Assembly: GCA_958430865.1 (NCBI GenBank)
Contig: CAUDNR010004318.1
Location: forward strand, 33,639-55,313
Direction of reading: 5' to 3'
Origin: Entrophospora sp. SA101
Lineage: Eukaryota > Glomeromycota > Glomeromycetes > Entrophosporales > Entrophosporaceae
Length of the DNA: 21,675 nucleotides
The position numbers were made by a program, and so were the translations under genes. Below the pieces are notes generated by a model. That model saw nothing but the letters and a program-made list of their open reading frames with translations, was not told the origin of the DNA and ran no database searches. The first letter of the stretch is position 1, and every line of letters begins with the position of its first letter. Positions 19,297 to 21,675 of this stretch are shown piece after piece.

Positions 19297-20365
19297 TTAA
19301 GTGAGTCTGGTCTCATCTCCAATATCTAAAAACTTTAACGGATTCCCTGGTTCATGAACATACGCTAATTTATCCGTAACATCATTACCAACAAGGGCAT
19401 ATCCAACTTGATTACCAGGATCATTTTCCCAGAGTAAAATTTTGGCTTGAACCCACTTGCTCCAATTATGATCATCCCCAATAGACACCTCAAACATCAT
19501 AGACGCACAAACTTGTTCCACAGGTGCTCCATAACCCCAGCTCTTCTTAGGTTTGTACTCCATCCCTGCTTCCCAAGTATCCTTTTAACATGAAATGGCA
19601 AGATGGATTCCGGAGCCCCTGTATCGACCACACACGTATATTTTTTGTTGTTATTCATGGTATCGTAAAAATCATACGAAAAAATAACGATCAAATTATT
19701 TTCATTGGGTCTTCTGATGCGAATCCTGATCTTTATTTAGAGATCAAATTAATTTGAAAAATTATACAAATTCTAAACTAAATCTTATAAAAGATAACGC
19801 TTCTCCTTAAGTACGCATTCAAACCTTGTAATCATCTCCACTATTAGCGCGCTGAGAAATCACCATCTTCGCTGGCTTACTACGTAGTGGCAGATGTGTC
19901 TGATCAACTGGGTATTGGATGGCACCAGGCATAGTTTCGAGAACGTAGTTCAATTGATCATTGCTATACTCCTCTCCATACTCTACTACCTTCTGGTTGT
20001 GTACCGTCACCCACTCATTTTCATGTCCCGTAAATTCACCTCTATCGAGTGCGTTGTAGAAAAATATGAAGTTAAACCCGACTTCGTCATCAAATTCGAA
20101 CTCAATGTCAGCGATTATTCTGAAGGAATGTCTTCTGAGATATTCTGGCATGGAGGAGGGCCATCTGAAATTCTTTCCCATGCGAGCTACGATAGGTTAA
20201 ATAAAACAAACATCAAAACTTTACTACATGTATTGCCACTATGCTTTCACGTATATAAAGAAAATTTTGAACTGTACCGAGAAACCTTTGCGCCTGACCA
20301 GGCCTGTGCTCATATTCATATTTGAGGAGACTTTGAAGCGTTTCGGGTGGATTTGGTTCCTTCAT
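19297..20365 (-). pseudogene. Retropepsin-like aspartic protease gene with a one-base frameshift, 3 exons
   Basis: Exons on the minus strand: 20365-20251 (ATG, MKEPNPPETLQSL), 20186-19825, 19730-19297; introns of 64 and 94 nt, both GT-AG and in phase. Exon 3 encodes the active-site motif YTCVVDTGAPESILP and, further on, YALVGNDVTDKL. The latter corresponds to the hydrophobic-hydrophobic-G-x-D motif that closes a retropepsin fold. Such single-domain proteases act as dimers. Between the two motifs the frame breaks at a run of four Gs (plus-strand C's at 19535-19538): the first frame reads GWSTNLRRAG, the second GYGAPVEQV. With one extra base the three exons total 912 nt (304 codons including the stop), so a single-base loss explains everything; an assembly error is equally possible. 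Exon 2 (RRHSFRIIADIEFEFDDEVG, VHNQKVVEYGEEYSNDQ) belongs to a family I recall from Rhizophagus, function unknown. The stop TAA abuts the transposon end. Confidence 0.75.
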
Positions 20366-20701
20366 TATTTTAAATAAAATGAAAAGTCTAACGAGACATT
20401 ACTCAATATTAATATATATATGGTTTTCACAAAAATATGTGTTCATTCCATTCATTAAAGAATATACCCAGCGAACAGAATCAATATAGAAGTCGCGCCA
20501 ATTATGCCAATTATGAAAAGGAATGCAACGAGTGTAAATAGAAATATAAGAGGAAAAAAGAAAATACAACACATTATTTTTTAAGTGGTAAAAGAGAGAG
20601 AGAGAGATTACTCTTAATTTTTTTTTTGTTAAGTGAGGTCTGATTAGTTTATTTATGTTAATGATTAGTTTAAGAGATTACTCTTAAACAAATACGTAAT
20701 C
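20366..20701. other. Intergenic with direct repeats
   Basis: Between the divergent protease gene and the plus ORF. AGAGATTACTCTTAA occurs at about 20603-20617 and again at 20673-20687, each with self-complementary TAAGAG/CTCTTA arms in the second copy. TGATTAGTTTA is repeated at 20641 and 20662. A (GA)n tract precedes the first copy. It could be a regulatory duplication or slippage. Confidence 0.4.
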
Positions 20702-21013
20702 ATGCATTATTATTTAAATCAAACTCGTGACATCTTGTGTAGCCTTATTATGAAGATGATACTTACTCTGGATAAATTCCAGATCCGAAAAAGTTTAATG
20801 ACAGCTATACTGGATTACTTAATGGCTCAGGACATTGATGAGCTTGTTAATATTGCTAGACGATATACAAAGAATTGGCGTAACGTTGTTGTTGATATAC
20901 TTGATAAAAATTTGCAAGGTAGAGAATTTATTGTTATCGATTTAACTAGAGCAAAAGAAGACGCTTTATATCTTCGTAAGGGATGGGACCAGCCCCTTGA
21001 TCTTTCTATCTAA
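20702..21013 (+). CDS. Hypothetical protein, 103 aa
   Basis: ATG at 20702 opens 103 codons ending in TAA at 21011-21013. The later two-thirds look like real protein: helical segments FQIRKSLMTAILDYLMAQDIDELVNIARRY (given here in parts), then NWRNVVVDILDKNL, REFIVIDLTRAKEDALYL and a terminal GWDQPLDLSI. The first 20 residues are less convincing; the start could be the internal Met at 20750 or 20759, or an exon joined after the TGTAG at 20738-20742. No family recognised. The stop overlaps the stop of the converging gene on the other strand. An alternative is the remaining 3' exon of a larger gene. Confidence 0.5.
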   Translation: MHYYLNQTRDILCSLIMKMILTLDKFQIRKSLMTAILDYLMAQDIDELVNIARRYTKNWRNVVVDILDKNLQGREFIVIDLTRAKEDALYLRKGWDQPLDLSI

Positions 21014-21564
21014 CTGGATCGAGATTTCAGATATTCAAGGTATTTTTCAGCTTCTTGCAATTCTATCTTTTTCTCTTCAACCTCGCATCGTAATTTCTTA
21101 TTAGCTTTGACCCGATCCACATGCTCTATAATAATTTCTCGCATAAATTTACCAAAAGTTTCTTCATTATATTCAAGTAATCGTCGACATAAAATATCTA
21201 ATTCTTTCTTAACACGACGATTGATTTCTTCCTCATGATTACAGGTGCAGATCGGATTAATATTCTGGGTTTGGGTTTCTTGATTAGTCATATCTATATA
21301 TGTCTTGACACTAGCTTTGTTATTATGTGATAAATTTTCAAGTGGTTCAATAATTTGGATTTGTTTTTTACGCTTCCTATTTAATCCTTTCTCATATACC
21401 TCTAATGTATGGTACAAATAATTCTCAATTCGATCACATTTTTCAGAAATTCGTTCTGGGATAACAGGAGACCTAGAGTGATGATATAAAATTCTATGAT
21501 ATGCCCTCTTGACTAGACTTTTTGGAAGCTTCGCTATAATGGGGTTGTAATCAGGATGAAACAT
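21010..21564 (-). CDS. Hypothetical coiled-coil protein, 184 aa
   Basis: An uninterrupted ORF starts with ATG at 21564 (MFHPDYNPIIAKLPKSLVKR) and ends with TAG at 21012-21010. The N-terminal 60 residues are basic and helical (RAYHRILYHHSRSP, RIENYLYHTLEVY). A basic cluster NRKRKKQ at about 62-68 could target the nucleus. Residues 106-110 are CTCNH. From about residue 111 to the end the chain is highly charged with heptad-like spacing (EEEINRRVKKELDIL, VEEKKIELQEAEKYLEYL), predicting a coiled coil. No signal peptide or membrane segment. I do not recognise the family. Upstream of the ATG there is no in-frame open extension of note. It converges on, and overlaps by four bases with, the plus-strand ORF. 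Confidence 0.65.
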   Translation of the reverse strand: MFHPDYNPIIAKLPKSLVKRAYHRILYHHSRSPVIPERISEKCDRIENYLYHTLEVYEKGLNRKRKKQIQIIEPLENLSHNNKASVKTYIDMTNQETQTQNINPICTCNHEEEINRRVKKELDILCRRLLEYNEETFGKFMREIIIEHVDRVKANKKLRCEVEEKKIELQEAEKYLEYLKSRSS

Positions 21565-21675
21565 TGACTATTAGATTGCGCGCAAAAAGTTTGCAGGCAA
21601 AAAAATGGTCTATATAATTCCATAATCGTTTTTGTAATTGATCTTTTTTATTTGTGTGTTATTACTCCGAAATTG

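Noticed and set aside
19894..20325. Plus-strand ORF of 143 codons
   Set aside because: It lies antisense to exons 1-2 and intron 1 of the protease gene, whose exon phases and motifs are convincing; the plus ORF has no motif.

Overview
This window looks like nuclear DNA of a fungus, most likely a Glomeromycotina species such as Rhizophagus. Four things point that way. The base composition is very AT-rich. Genes carry many short introns (about 64-160 nt) ending in AG. There are relics of protein families that are expanded in Rhizophagus: a kinase with an N-terminal Cys-pair module, a retropepsin-like protease, and a BED-finger hAT transposase. Mobile elements are densely nested. The species call is an inference from family resemblance; no database search was possible.

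Layout. Positions 3-167 hold the 3' end of a gene running in from the left. Positions 168-7600 are gene-poor: a decayed kinase relic (minus, 691-1113), an isolated transposon end (1976-2158), a possible ORF relic (2734-3124), a MITE-like inverted-repeat element (3221-3683), and two stretches of decayed, coding-like minus-strand sequence (4937-5840 and 7078-7300).

The one clear housekeeping gene is MED13 (plus, 7635-12920). I resolved it as 14 exons and 13 introns with a continuous frame of 3987 nt (1328 aa), including a 27-nt first coding exon and one GC-AG intron. It encodes the Argonaute-like subunit that links the CDK8 kinase module to core Mediator.

Positions 12921-14754 are intergenic, with an (AT)n microsatellite and another weak coding relic. 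Positions 14755-19296 are a nest of mobile elements. It contains an old hAT-type end carrying a 186-bp hAT MITE with a perfect 8-bp target duplication, a degenerate copy of the hAT transposase tail, a truncated Tc1/mariner element inserted at TA, a 19-bp tandem array, and a nearly complete hAT transposase (minus, 16263-18871, four exons). That transposase has lost its SDN catalytic motif and its frame through one small deletion. The shared terminal region reappears at 1976-2158.

Immediately beside the nest, the minus strand at 19297-20365 carries a retropepsin-like aspartic protease gene broken by a single-base loss in a G run. The right edge holds two convergent uncharacterised ORFs whose stop codons overlap (plus 20702-21013 and minus 21010-21564). 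No tRNA, rRNA or CRISPR array was seen.
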